The position numbers and the translations under genes were made by a program. From Brachypterus glaber (Eukaryota > Arthropoda > Insecta > Coleoptera > Kateretidae): a stretch of DNA of 64,000 nt. The DNA lies in NCBI GenBank assembly GCA_958510825.1, contig OY294048.1, positions 27,166,680 to 27,230,679 of the forward strand, in the 5' to 3' direction. Under the pieces are notes generated by a model that was not told the origin of the DNA, ran no database searches, and saw only the letters and a program-made list of their open reading frames with translations. Below are positions 22,045 through 33,744 of the stretch, piece after piece; position 1 is the first letter of the stretch, and each line of letters starts with the position of its first letter.

Positions 22045-22946
22045 AAAAAAAAAAAAAAAAAACATTTTACTAACTGGCACCTGTAATGTGAGGCGCGGGG
22101 AAGAGAAGAGGTAAAATTTTGTGTGTATTCTATAGGCGACCTTGTATTCCGAACATTCAGCCAGATGCCAGTTCGTAAAATTTTAATAATACGTATGCTA
22201 ATAAAATGTTAATAAAATACTACAGATAACAAAACCCAATGCGGATCAGTTGTGGGGGTGTTCTGTGCGTAACACCATACCATTAGATAAAAAGAGATTC
22301 GGCTTTTTCTGTAGCGTACTCAGAAATTGTAACTGAATTATATTTGTGAACTTCACTGATCAAATTAAACTAAAGAACATATTTTTTAAGTAACTAACAC
22401 GTGATCTGAGCGTATCAATTTTGCAGCTAATATAAAATAAAAAACACTTAGAGTTTCGTGTCCATGGAGAATTTTGATCAGTAAGTTAGAAGGTATAAAA
22501 TATTTAAATTTTAGCAATTTTAACCGTTCATAAAAAATACATTGATTTTTTCAGTTTTTTTTTGTCTATTTACTTACAAAACTTCGTTGTGCATTAAAAA
22601 ATATGTATTAGTAAATAATTTCTAGATTTTTACGGAAGTAAGTATATAAGTGAAAAAGCTCTAAATATACCTTTACTGTTCAAGAAGTAGCGTACGTAAA
22701 AAATGCAACTTTTTAAATAAAATATAAACTTATGACGTTGTTTAAAACTTAAAACTTCCAAAAAAAGTAATTGGCGTCCAAGGCAAAAGATAAAAATTAT
22801 ATAAAAAAAACTCTTTTTTGGACGCCACTGACGTTAAAAATAAAGAATGAATTATGATTTTGGTGAAAGCCCCATCTTAATATATTTTTTCATTAATGAG
22901 TTATATCAAAAAAGACTTGGAGCTTTGTGTCCGTGAGGACTATTTC
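22045..22946. other. No gene recognised; one short hairpin
   Basis: After the U6 A-tail the sequence is AT-rich and non-coding. A short hairpin, TTGGCGTCCAA with TTGGACGCCA, occupies 22770-22828. The words CTTAGAGTTTCGTGTCCATGG (22449) and CTTGGAGCTTTGTGTCCGTG (22917) look like diverged copies of one motif. Confidence 0.4.
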
Positions 22947-23185
22947 GTCGGCTTACAAGTAAAAGGCACTAAGTCACTTTTTTGCAAAAATGGGATTTTA
23001 ATAGCACTGTAGTTAATTTTTGATGATCTATGTATAGGTAAACCGAACTAACTTCTAGGTGGACTGCCAAGGGAGTTAACCACTATACAAAACGCACCAA
23101 TTTGATTTTGATTAAAATTTTATCTGGCAATAGGCACTAAGTCACTTAGTGCACTTAGTGCGTTTTACTTGTAGACTATTTCAAA

Positions 23186-23634
23186 CCCTTGCGACCTTCA
23201 ACTTACTCTGGAAACACTCTGGAAACAGAGTCAGAGTGAAAACATGCTGCTGCCAACATGTTTCCAGAGTGGTTTTGTGCCATTTTGTCAGAGTTGAATC
23301 AGAGTGGTTCCAGGCTTGATTCACAGTAGATCCAAAGTGGGTTTGGATTTTTTTTTTTAAATCAGAGCGTTTTCAGAGTGTTTTCGTTTGGACTTTTTTT
23401 TTTTTAAATCAGAGCGTTTTCAGAGTGTTTTCGTTTGGAAAAAAAAGTGTTTTCGTTTGGAAAAAAAAAAAAAGTCCAAACGAAAACACTCTGAAAACGC
23501 TCTGATTTTACTCTGGGAACGTTATGGATAAAGGGCACAAATACACTCTGGAAATACTCTGGTAACAGCATGATTACAAAATGTTATTAGAATGTTTCCA
23601 GAGTTTTTTCAGCGTGATTGTAAAGTCGCAAGGG
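23186..23634. mobile_element. Foldback with ACTCTGGAAAC repeats
   Basis: The ends CCCTTGCGAC and GTCGCAAGGG are perfect inverses. The arms consist of repeated 10-15-bp words such as ACTCTGGAAAC, TCAGAGTGG and GTTTCCAGAG. The centre (about 23340-23510) is a perfect hairpin of TCAGAGCGTTTTCAGAGTG and TTTTCGTTTGGA repeats around poly(T)/poly(A). This is again an FB-like architecture. Confidence 0.7.
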
Positions 23635-23892
23635 AATGTTTCTGCACTAAGCGACTTTCTAAAAAGAGTTAATTTATAAAAATATGATTGCTTGAATCAT
23701 TTATATGATACAATAACGCGTTATTTATTGTACTGGCAAACGCATTCAAAATTAAACTGATATATTTTAATTATGCTCTTAAATCCTTGGTTACTACATA
23801 AATAACAAGAATTTAAGAAAAAAAATAAAGTTCGCGGCAAGTTCGGAAAACAGCCCTTAGAATTGCACCGTGAAGTGTTTTATCATTAATAA

Positions 23893-24197
23893 CACCGGCA
23901 CACAAAAAAAAAATTGTCTGTACACCGGGCGCCACCTATCTACGGGCATGTTTTTCGACCCGCTGAATACGAATTTCAAGTCAGTTTAGGCCGTCCACCC
24001 TTCAATTTCGAGTAAAAATTTTTTTTCTTGCCAAAACATCGAATTTTCGCTATTTTTTGGTTTTTTTTGCAATTTACTCGAAATTGAAGGGTGGACGGCC
24101 TAAACTGACTTGAAATTCGTATTCAGCGGGTCGAAAAACATGCCCGTAGATAGGTGGCGCCCGGTGTACAGACAATTTTTTTTTTTGTGTGCCGGTG
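23893..24197. mobile_element. Palindromic MITE with TAA duplication
   Basis: The 305-bp element begins CACCGGCACACAAAAAAAAA and ends with the inverse. Arms of about 120 bp are nearly perfect (for example GTACACCGGGCGCCACCTAT). TAA precedes it (23890-23892) and TAA follows it (24198-24200) as a direct repeat. A 3-bp TAA/TTA duplication is typical of the PIF/Harbinger superfamily. Confidence 0.8.
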
Positions 24198-24768
24198 TAA
24201 TGATTCATTATAATTATTGACTTTAGGAGATACTTCTTTGCCGGCACAGCCGATGGCTTCTGAAAACTGTCTTAGTTCTGGCATAGTAAGCAGTCTCATA
24301 TAATTAATACTAATTAATTTTATTAATTTTGGAAACGTTCTCGGAAACGTTCTTTAAACAATCAAAAAGTCCAAACTCTTCTTTTAAAAATCTAGTTTTT
24401 GAAAATGTATGTAAACATCTTGTTCTCTACTTTATATTTATACATTACGTTTAATTAATAGAAGGGTTTTAATTTTAAATAGTTGTTTTTTATATTATTT
24501 TATTGACTTAGTGCTCTTTACTTGTGGGCCTACAAGTAAAAGGCACTAAGTCCATGTCTTTTTTTCAAATTTAGTTGAATTAAACTACTTCAATTTTTCT
24601 TTATTTAACTGCAAATGGGACATCATTATATCCAAACATGTCATTGCAATTTGCGGTAGTTTTTTTCCAAAAACAATTATTACAACAAAAAACAACAATG
24701 AAAGTTAAATTTGTCAATATCTCAAAACCATGTTTTTGGACTTAGTGCTCTTTACTTGTAAGCCGACG

Positions 24769-25258
24769 ATTTATCAGAAGGTTTAGTTTTATAATATATT
24801 AAAATTTTATCAAATTTAACCGGGGCCAGAACCCATAAGGTTTGTGCGTGGCCCTTTGTAAACTTGTGTTGTTGACACGACTGACAAGTAGTACAACGAC
24901 AGAAAGGGTGGGGCTCGTTACTTCGAAAATCGCCTACTATGTCATGTTTTAAGTATTATTGTTGTTGCCGTGTACAGTGGCCGTTAGAAAAACGTCAAAG
25001 TTATTAATTTAAATAATCTCACGGTGTGATTTTTTTGTGAAACAGCGAAAAAAATGGCCTTTCGGGAAACTAGTATCAATCAATTCCTTACATCTTAAGC
25101 TTTTATTTAAGACCAAAATTTAAATAGGTCACAAGGCAAAAATGCGATTTTTTTTTTTTTATTTGGATTTTTGGCATCTAACCGGCTTTGCATCTGTCGT
25201 AATGTTTTAGTTTTCAAAAAGCTAAAAAGATGAAAACACATAATGAAATTTGTTTAAA
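24769..25258. other. No recognised feature
   Basis: Somewhat less AT-rich near 24830-24920, but no open frame or splice pattern I can support before the assembly gap. Confidence 0.35.
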
Positions 25259-25458
25259 NNNNNNNNNNNNNNNNNNNNNNNNNNNNNNNNNNNNNNNNNN
25301 NNNNNNNNNNNNNNNNNNNNNNNNNNNNNNNNNNNNNNNNNNNNNNNNNNNNNNNNNNNNNNNNNNNNNNNNNNNNNNNNNNNNNNNNNNNNNNNNNNNN
25401 NNNNNNNNNNNNNNNNNNNNNNNNNNNNNNNNNNNNNNNNNNNNNNNNNNNNNNNNNN
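25259..25458. other. Assembly gap, 200 N
   Basis: Exactly 200 consecutive Ns, a conventional scaffold gap length. Frames that read through it are artefacts. Confidence 1.
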
Positions 25459-25534
25459 GAAGTGGCTAAAATTTTTGTTTTTTATTTAATAACCCAGGAA
25501 CCCTTTGAGATATAGCAACAAGGTTTTGCATGTG

Positions 25535-26952
25535 AAGTAATTAATAAATAAATAATTAATAAACTAAATAATTAATAAATGGCAGTAATTCATAAAATTT
25601 CCATCGTAGTTTTCCAGTTAGAAAACTGCGATGGAAAGTTAACGTTAACGTGATAATTGGATGAAACATGAGGCAATTTAGTTAATAAATTAGTTATGTT
25701 TTAACTGGATAAAAAATTAAAACTAATCTATGTTAGTAATAAAACAATTATTTTTTATCAATTTATTTATTTGTGTAATATTTAAAAAGTTACATTATTA
25801 TCTTATACAATATAATAACTAACTTTTCAGTATAATAATTTTAATACTTCTTCTAAGCGCTACGCTTTTCTGGATAATATTTAGCAATATTTTATAACTT
25901 TTTTAAAACGAAATTTTCTTGTTTTTGAGATTTGCCAAAATCACTTCCCTTTTTCAAGAAAACGATCTTACATTAGTAATGTAAGGCCCGGAATTGATGG
26001 GAGCTATGATGTCACGTTTTAGAAATTTTTGAGTTCCGGCGGTAAGACACAGGTAAAAAGTTGCGGATTAAAAAAAAACCTAATTTTATTTTTTTTGGAT
26101 TGTTTATAATTATTTAACTAGCGGTAATACAGGCTTAATGGAAAACAATTACCTGCTTTTGTCGGTTTTTTACCTAAAAGGGTTTTAAATTGACGCAATT
26201 TCAAAATTTGCTCATTTATAAAGTGATTTTTAAAGAAGAAAGTTCTAGTAAATATGGAAAGTGTAAAACCAACATATTTAACTGTTCAATCTTGCATAGA
26301 AGATCACCCTGAAATCTTATTTGATGGGATGGTACTATATTGTACAAAGTGCAATATATCTTTATCCTGCCTCAAAAAGAGTAACTTTATGAGGCATGTT
26401 CACTCTAAATTACATTCCTGTGAAACTGGTCAAGATTTTAAAATGAGTGAAGATTCCCAAGAAAACTTTAATTTTGCTTATGAGCTGCAACATTCCATGG
26501 ACTCAGCTGAAAAATCCAAATTTTAGAGTTTTCATGGAACAATGTATAGATGGGCAATTTAAAAATGTTACATTGCCATCCGAATCCCTAATAAGAAAAA
26601 CATTTTTACCGAAAACTAGTGAAATATTAAAAAATAAAATAATTGCAGAACTACGATAGCGGGGTCATTCCAAAATACAAATCCCATTTTTTAAAAAAAT
26701 TTTAATTTAAAAATTTACTTGAAAAAGAATGTTTTTAGTAAAAAATAAACTATTATATGATAAAGAAATTTGTAATTCTTTTAAATTTTGGCATTTAAAA
26801 ATGTTGTTATGTGCAAAAAAATGCTTGTGTGAAGCTCTATAGAGCTAGATCTAGCTCAATAAAAAAAAGTAGAGAACTTTTAACTATATTAACTGGTAAA
26901 AATTTAATTTTGATATATTTGTTAAAAACGCCATAAATCGTCTACCGTGAAT
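25535..26952. mobile_element. Partial copy of the 55.4-kb TIR element
   Basis: TAATAAATGGCAGTAATT onward, including AAACTGCGATGGAAAGTTAA and ACGTGATAATTGGATGAAAC, matches 56522-56983. From 26660 (GGGGTCATTCCAAAATACAA) to the terminal GTCTACCGTGAAT it matches 57428-57741. The left TIR is not present; it may lie in or beyond the gap. Between the two shared parts this copy carries 0.65 kb absent from the other, including a zinc-finger frame. Confidence 0.75.
26254..26659 (+). pseudogene. BED-finger/CGGBP1-like protein, frameshifted
   Basis: The first frame (26254-26526) contains LYCTKCNISLSCLKKSNFMR then HVHSKLH, a C2H2 finger of the BED/hAT type. After a single-base frameshift near 26490 the next frame continues WTQLKNPNFRVFMEQCIDGQ, then LPSESLIRKTFLPKTSEILK and NKIIAEL. 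That order (finger, LNNP.FR.FL, P.ESTLRK.Y, I) is the pattern of CGGBP1-like proteins derived from hAT transposases. The stop TAG lies in sequence shared with the sister copy at 57423, which lacks this frame. It is probably a transposon cargo or a relic of the autonomous protein, now broken by the frameshift. Confidence 0.6.
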
Positions 26953-27078
26953 ATATTAGAATACCAACATGCTTTATTATAATATTCTTCACACAAAATC
27001 TCCCCCATATTTATATAATTTCGTTCTAATGTGGATAAAATACTAATACTAAAAAACTTATATCTCCACATATTCAAA

Positions 27079-28041
27079 ATGGCGTCTGAAGCGGAGGTCC
27101 TAGATCCACAGTGTCTCCAAATTGAACTAAATAAACTAAAAAAAGAAGAATTAGTTGTTCTTCTAGTGTCAAATAAGTTACCAGTGAAATTCGTTAACAA
27201 TGAGGTGTTGAATAAGTTCGTGGATAGTACCATAGAACTTAAAAAAATTAACTCTTTCATTAGTTCCAAAACAGTGAAGTGCGATAGTGCCACGTGTATT
27301 ATTACTGGCTGCCAGCTGCAGTCATTGGGCAGGGAATACAATACGCTGGGTATGTTAAATCAAACTCTACAAGCAAGAATAGCAAATCTAGAAGAGATCA
27401 TAGAATTAATGAAAATTAACCAAAAACAGCAAAATAGAGGCCCTAGAATCCAAAATCAAGCATCAGCAATGCCCTCTGCGGGATAAAACCAGCAACAGTC
27501 ATCATCAAATCAAGATTCCTCTATTAAAACTGTACAAAATCCACCTACCGATAGTAACACGAACACCAGGTCAAATAATAACTTGAACCCAAAAAACAAT
27601 ACCAATATTGATAAGGGAATACCCAGCAAAAACAATGTCTACGGGAACTCCCAAACAAAGCAACCAAAAAACTTTATCAATAACAACAAAGCGATAACAG
27701 GCAAAAATAAAAACACTTCAGTGCAGGCGGTCCAAAAAAATGCCTACATTTATGCGTCGCGTCTGGATCCGAAGACAACTAGCGAGAGTCTTCAAGCTTT
27801 CTTAAATGAAAATGCGCCAGCTATAAATTTTAAATGCGAACTCGAGAAAAAGTTTAAATTTACTACTGCATTTAGAGTAACATTTCCTCTCGAAAATATA
27901 GAAGCAGCCTATGACCCGAATATTTGGCCGGACGGAGCAGTCATCTGCAGATATTTTTTTCGTAGAAAACAAGATCAGGAGGAAGAATTCCATCCGAGTT
28001 CGGAGCAACCACCTCTAAATCAGAAAATAATTACAGCCTAA
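27079..28041 (+). pseudogene. LINE ORF1 protein with one internal stop
   Basis: The frame starts MASEAEVLDPQ and is open to 28041 except for one TAA at 27484-27486; both halves are in the same frame. Residues 80-115 (LNQTQARIANLEEIIELMK-like) could form a short coiled coil. The middle is rich in N, Q and S. The C-terminal 90 residues include AYIYASRLDPKTTSESLQAF, TAFRVTFPLENIEAA and WPDGAVICRYFF, a block found at the end of many insect CR1/Jockey-type ORF1 proteins. It would bind element RNA. About 320 residues in full. Confidence 0.7.
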
Positions 28042-29962
28042 ATATACTTCATTTTAATTTACAGTGCCTAAGCAATAAACTAAATATATTAGAAACCATT
28101 TTATCGGAAAAAAAGCCAGACTTCCTATTTCTAGGAGAGCACTGGCTCCTAAACGAGGATTATCGGTATGTAAATTTAAAAAACTACCAGGTACTTACTG
28201 GTTTTGGAAGGAGAACCACTACACACGGTGGAGTGGCTCTGTTTACAACCTCAAAATATTTAAATAAATGTAAAGAGCTAAAAGAGATCAATGCGATGAC
28301 TATTGAACTACATCTTGAGTGCTCTGCCATATCCGTAGACAATAATTTGTGTATATTAGTTATTTATCGTCCATCTACAGGCGATTACGATATATTTTTT
28401 CATCAATTTTGCGCAGTTCTACAATCAAATAAAATTTAAAAAACAAAAAGTCGACTGGGTTCGATGAACTACCGGTACTTTTATTTAAAAAATGCTTACC
28501 TGAATTCTCAAAATTTATAGCAGTCCTACTAAATAAGTCACTTGAATTAGGGGAATTCCCCGACAAATTAAAGTTGGCGCTGATCACTCCAGTCCACAAA
28601 AAAAGTGATCCTACCTCTGTAGAGAACTACAGACCTGTAGCTCTGCTGAGCGCAATATCCAAGGTGATGGAAAAAGCTGTATGTCAGAGTATTACAGATT
28701 TTATGGTAGAAAACAATATATTTACAGACAGCCAACATGGTTTCAGAGAAGGTCGTTCTACAGAAACGGCTACTTTAAATTTTATTCAACTATTGCATGA
28801 CAATTTGGATAAAAATGAATTTATTATTATTATTTTATTTGACCTGACTCGGGCTTTCGATACCTTAAAATTTGACTTCGTTCACCAAACATTATCTAAA
28901 ATAGGCATCCGTAACAAACTTTTACAATGGATTGGGTCTTTTTTAAGGAATCGAAAATATCGTGTTAGGATCAACGGTACCGTTTCTGAAGAATTTGACG
29001 TAAACTGGGGCATACCCCAGGGTAGTGTTCTCGGTCCGCTAATATTCCTGCTATTCATCAACGATCTTCCCGAGTATATTCGGGATGCAATAGTTTTTAT
29101 GTTTGCGGATGATACCGGAATGGTTATTTCCGGTAAAAATCTCAAGGATTTAATTGCTAAAGTTAACCAGGTACTTAGGATGTTTGATGAATGGTGCCGA
29201 AAAAATATGTTAATTATAAATTATTCGAAAACTATAGCTATGGAAATTCACTCTCAGTACAGGCCAAGAAACTTGGACCTAGACACATATTTCAACATAA
29301 ATAATACTCCAATAGAAATAAAAACTAGCACCAGGTTTCTTGGAACTATAATAGACAGCACTTTAAACTGGAGTGACTGCATTAGCTCCATCTGCAAGAA
29401 TTTAAATAAGCAATATTTTGCAATAAGAATTCTTAAAAGTTGCTTAAATGAAAAAAATCTTAAGTCTGCATACTACGCATTAATCTATTCTACAACAAGC
29501 TATAACATTATTGTCTACGGTATGGCAGTAGAGTGGGAGCGCGTTTTCAAGAGTCAAAAACGTATCATTAGACTAATTTTTGATCTTGATTATAGGCAAT
29601 CATGTAGGGATACTTTTAAATCTAAAAAAATTTTAACATTTACTGGTATATTTCTATATAAACTTTTATTATATACATATAAAAATAAACAATATTTTAA
29701 TACGCATGCAGATACGCATGAATACTTTACACGAAGAAGGGACCAGTTTTGCCTAAGTACCTTCAATCGCATGTTTTATAAAAAATCACCAAAATACGCA
29801 GGCTGTCAGTTCTTTAATTTATTGCCGGCCAGTATAAAAAGTGAAGTAAGTTTATCTGCTTTTAAAAATAAACTAAAATCATATTTATGTGATAATGCTT
29901 TTTATAGCATTACTGAATTTACAAACACGGTTACTCGCAGAAATTTTTTTAATTATGTGTAA
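28038..29962 (+). pseudogene. LINE ORF2: endonuclease start and reverse transcriptase
   Basis: ORF2 overlaps the ORF1 stop by a few bases and opens with LNILHFNLQCLSNKL, FLGEHWL and LCILVIYRPSTGDYDIFF, the N-terminal part of an AP-type endonuclease. At about 28437 the frame ends and sequence jumps to KSTGFDELPVLLF, so the catalytic second half of the endonuclease is deleted. The reverse transcriptase (28448-29962) is open over 500 codons: NYRPVALLSAISKVMEK, QHGFREGRSTETA, FDLTRAFDTL, GIPQGSVLGPLIFLLFINDL, and FADD as the catalytic box. The C terminus matches the family up to the 3' UTR. Without a complete endonuclease the copy should be immobile by itself. Confidence 0.85.
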
Positions 29963-30089
29963 TTTTTTATTTTTTGTGCACTATGTGCTATATGTTAATC
30001 TATACTATTTTAATATTTTATACTTCAATGTTTAAATACTTTTTTTTTGACTTGTCTATCCATTGTATTTTGGCTTAAAGACTAATAAA

Positions 30090-30114
30090 TTATCTATCTA
30101 TCTATCTATCTATA
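30090..30114 (+). repeat. (TCTA)n LINE tail
   Basis: Six tandem TATC units directly after AATAAATT at the LINE 3' end. It is the replication-associated tail rather than an independent microsatellite. Confidence 0.85.
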
Positions 30115-30667
30115 CATAAAACTGCGATTTTTGAAAGATCTTTTTCTTATCAGATAACTAAATACTTAAATAACTTAAAATTTTTATAATTCATCAAAAA
30201 GTGGCCTAAATCAAGAATTACTTAATATGCTTGGAGGTGTAACCTAGTGATTGTTTAATTTACCTTAAAATGTGCACATATAATATATTATAATGTAATT
30301 ATTTTAATATTTTGTTCGTTTCAAAAAATTATTATTAAAATATTAATACTTTTACTATTTCGTTCGTTTTGTTCGTTTTAAAAAATTATTATTAAAATAT
30401 TAATACTAATTTAATTCTACTAGCAAGCATCCTAATTTTCTACTCTTTCTTGATCTTAAGATTATTTTATAATAAACGATTTTGGGTTACATGGAAGAAC
30501 ATCTGTCTTGGGTATGCAGGACGCATGCTCATAATTATTGGTATACAATTATAAATATTTAAACTACGAGTATGCGGTGTATTTCAGGACAAGCTGAATC
30601 TTGCCCTTTCATACAGTTCTTAAATCTTATTTAATGTAATTATGATTTTTTTTTCTGATAAAGACCG

Positions 30668-30700
<33 letters not shown>

Positions 30701-31287
30701 TAGATCGTCGTATAATTAACACACATCTATCTCCAATTGGATATTAATATATTAATATACTATACAATATATTTGATTTAAAATGTCATTACTTGAAATT
30801 GTTTTAAAACTTTTTTTCATCAAAATTTATGGTTTATGAGCTTGAAAACTAAGAAAAATGAAATACGAACAAAAAAGAATTAATTTTAATGGACTGGGGT
30901 AAACATTTTTAAAGAATTTGGAACTTATCAAAATCAATGGATCCATTGATTTGGACTTTTTGGCTCTCGAGAGCCCCTAGCACAAGCCAAAAGCTTATTT
31001 GTGGCTCTCCATGACTCTGTACCTATCTAAACCAAAATAAATAAAATAAATAAATAAATATAGTCCATTAATTTACCCAAAATAATTTTAGATTGGACCA
31101 CAAAATTCTTCTGTCAGTTGAAGTGGATCAGAAATGGAGTTCTAGGTGTATTTTTGGTCGCTGAACTTGAACCCGTCGCGACGCGTCGTCCGATCACGTC
31201 AGGATTTTTTTTTAATACAAAAAAACAATTTTTTTTTAGAAAATTTTATTTTGTTCATATTTTCCAAAATATTAATCTAAAGGTAAT
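30115..31287. other. No gene; microsatellite and a short tandem repeat
   Basis: A duplicated segment of about 60 bp (TTCGTTTCAAAAAATTATTA and its near copy) lies at 30310-30410. An (ATT)n run occupies 30671-30697, and AATAAATA repeats lie near 31040. Nothing coding is recognised. Confidence 0.5.
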
Positions 31288-32690
31288 ATATGCCCATATT
31301 TTTGGAATCAGCGCGTCGAGATCTATCGACATGAATTAAAAGAAATCCAAGCGATGACCGAAATTTGACCATATCTAAGATTTTTTTAAAAAATCATGTC
31401 GATAGATCACGACGCACAGTGGTCCAGGAAAAAAAAAACAGGGACAAAATTCTGAATTTTTTGTATACGACTTTTTTTGATACCGCTGATTACGAATTAA
31501 AAAAAAGCGAAAAATTAAAAAAAATCGCGCCACTAGAGTGGTCCAAAATTTTATTTTTGTTTGGATATTTCTAAAAATGTGTCAAATGGCTTCTTTTGAT
31601 TATGTTGATGTAGACCAATGTCTATAACTTAAAAATTCAAAATGACGGAGTCAATATGACGCATCGGTTTTTGAACCTTAACTTATTTGCACGAAATTAT
31701 GGCTAATTTTTTTTGCAAAGTCGTAAGTCTTAGAGAATTACTTAAAACATTTAATATGACAAAGATATAATCAAAATTAACAATACATGTCATGTAATTC
31801 CCTTTTTTCGTGAAAATCTTTATTTGAAGATCTTAAACCCTCTGTAAAATAAACTAAACTTTTAATCATATCCTTAATTATACTGTATTCTGACATATGT
31901 CTAAAAATATATTACATAAGTAATACATTATCTGTATCCTAATATTAAGGTCCTCGAAACGTGAGAATAGTAACTATCAGTTTAAATGATAAATATAAAA
32001 AAAAGTAACCATTTGTTAATGGTCCCTTTCCATGCAGATTTTTCTTTACCTATAGTAATATTATTCTATGAAAAAAAGAGTTGCTAGTTTTTGCTAATAA
32101 CGGAAAAAAATAAAAAAAGTTTTTTTTAATGCGTATTTTTTTGCATAGATATTTACAATAAGTTGATGATCTAATAATTTTGGCTAAACTTCCTTATAAA
32201 ATTAATATTTTAATTACAGCCACCATCAGAACTCCAATTGGCCTTGTAGAAATGAATCCAAGTACTGATGATGATGACAATTGTAGTTCTGATGGTAGCT
32301 GTGTATTGTACTGTTAAGCTTGATTATATCTTTAGTTATATTAATGCTTTAACTTTAAGTATGTCTCTAAGACTTATGACTTTGCCATAATTTCGTGAAA
32401 ATACAGTTATGGTTTAATAACCGATACGTCATATTGACTCCGCCAGTTTGAATTTTTAAGTTATGGACATTGGTCCACATCAAAATAATCAAAAGAAGCC
32501 ATTTACCAAATTTTTAGAAATATTGAAACAAAAATAAAATTTTGGACCACCCTAGTGGCGAGAATTTTTTTTTTGAAATTTTATTCGAAATCAGCGGTAT
32601 CAAAAATAGTCGTATGCAAAAATTCAGAATTTTGTCCGTTTTTTTTCCTGGTCCACTGTGCGACGCTCTGATTCCAAAAATATAGGCATA
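31288..32690. mobile_element. Foldback with CACAGTG heptamers
   Basis: Arms of about 310 bp face each other: CACAGTGGTCCAGGAAAAAA at 31415 and the inverse ending CCTGGTCCACTGTG at 32660. CGACG lies directly outside both (31410-31414 and 32661-32665) as a direct repeat, which would fit a Transib target duplication. However, inverted similarity continues about 30 bp further out (ATATTTTTGGAATCAG at 31297 against CTGATTCCAAAAATATAGGC at 32668), with an extra 95-bp palindromic piece on the left only. The CACAGTG words may therefore be internal to a larger foldback. No transposase is encoded. Confidence 0.65.
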
Positions 32691-33713
32691 CCGGGTGAGT
32701 TTCAATCCATGTACACCCCCTAAAATGGGATTGTTTTTATATTTCTTAACCCTTAACCTCCTGAGACTAAACTAATGATAATTTTTCGATTTAATTGTGT
32801 TTTCTTTATATTTACTATGCCTAAAAAGAATTTAAAAAAAAAATAAAAAATAAACCAACTTTTTTTTAGTTTTTGGTCAATATTTTGTTTCCTTAGAGTT
32901 TCAGGAGAGCTGTATTATACTGAATTAAATTTTTATACTTGTTTGCATACATAGAAAGTCAATAAAAGTATTTTGGATTATTATTTTCTTGAAGGAAAAA
33001 TAAAGAAGTAAATAAAGGGGTAAAATATTTAAAATTTTAATGTATTTTGTGTGTGTGAAAACTTTTATTATAAATATGATATTTCATAATTAAATGTTAA
33101 ATTTTTGTATCCTTTTGTTTAACTATGGAGATTTTGACATAGTTTTTTTATATGTAACCATTTTAAAATGACAGAACAGTCAATAACATTCCCTGACATT
33201 TTCCTGATATTTCCCTGACATTTCCCTGACATGTGGCCACCATGGTATGGCAAGCCTAAAGTTAGGTTAAGTTAGAATTTCAAAAGTAATAAGGTGGCTT
33301 AAGCCAACTTATAATAATATTATAATAATAAGGTGGCCACCTTATTGTAAGTAACTTTATAGTAATTACTATAAACTCAGTTCTCAGTTGAATGGAAAGT
33401 ATCTTATTTCGCGTAACTTTAATTTCTGACTTTAGGGATTTTCGATTTGACTGATGACACATTTCGCGTATGCATAAAATCAAAAATTAAAGTCACGCTA
33501 GCGTGGTACCAGGCACGGCGTTTTTAATTTTAGTAAACAATAATCGACATCTATTGTAGGTGCAATACGTATCGATTATGAAATTACCGACCTTCATCGC
33601 AAATATGAAAAATCATAAACTAATGATACCTACTCCTTCAATAAAATGACATTAACTTCACAGAAATGTGTGACGTTTAATGTCATTATATATAGGGTTC
33701 CTACTTAATCTTA
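32425..33713. repeat. 1.3-kb duplicated segment, copy 1
   Basis: The sequence from TACGTCATATTGACTCCGCC to CCTACTTAATCTTA recurs at 34214-35498 with a few substitutions and small indels. It includes the right arm of the CACAGTG foldback, a run of CCCTGACATTT words, an AATAAGGTGGCCACCTTATT palindrome and unique DNA. No gene is seen inside. Confidence 0.9.
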
Positions 33714-33744
33714 ATTTTTTATTATGAATTTTAATAAACTTTTT

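Larger units (their letters stand above)
22947..24768. mobile_element. Cluster of GGCACTAAGTC-ended elements
   Basis: The end word CTTACAAGTAAAAGGCACTA plus AGTC occurs at about 22951 and 24533 in direct orientation and, inverted, at 23140-23165, 24510-24524 and 24740-24766. One unit is about 22951-23168 and another about 24528-24766, so two short elements of one family flank a 1.3-kb interval that holds further insertions (23186-23634, 23893-24197). Confidence 0.65.
26953..30114 (+). mobile_element. LINE, nearly full length but internally deleted
   Basis: The order is 5' region, ORF1 (27079), ORF2 (28038) with AP-endonuclease and reverse transcriptase, a short 3' UTR and a tail of TCTA/TATC repeats at 30090-30114. 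Tetranucleotide tails and this ORF layout suit the CR1/Jockey group of LINEs. It begins right at the truncated right end of the preceding TIR element. The sequence ATACCAACATGCTTTAT near its start also occurs at 60009, in the flank of the sister TIR copy, so the exact 5' boundary is uncertain by a few tens of bases. Confidence 0.85.

Noticed and set aside
22929..22940. GTCCGTGAGGAC, as in stem II of a hammerhead ribozyme
   Set aside because: The conserved CTGATGA before it and GAAA after it are absent, and a sister motif at 22459 lacks the stem.
24199..24310. Short minus-strand frame MPELRQFSEAIGCAGKEVSP interrupted by the TAA-flanked MITE
   Set aside because: Only about 30 codons with no splice sites or recognised family; too little to call a gene.
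25230..25489. Two frames across 25259-25458
   Set aside because: They consist of N-derived residues in the assembly gap.
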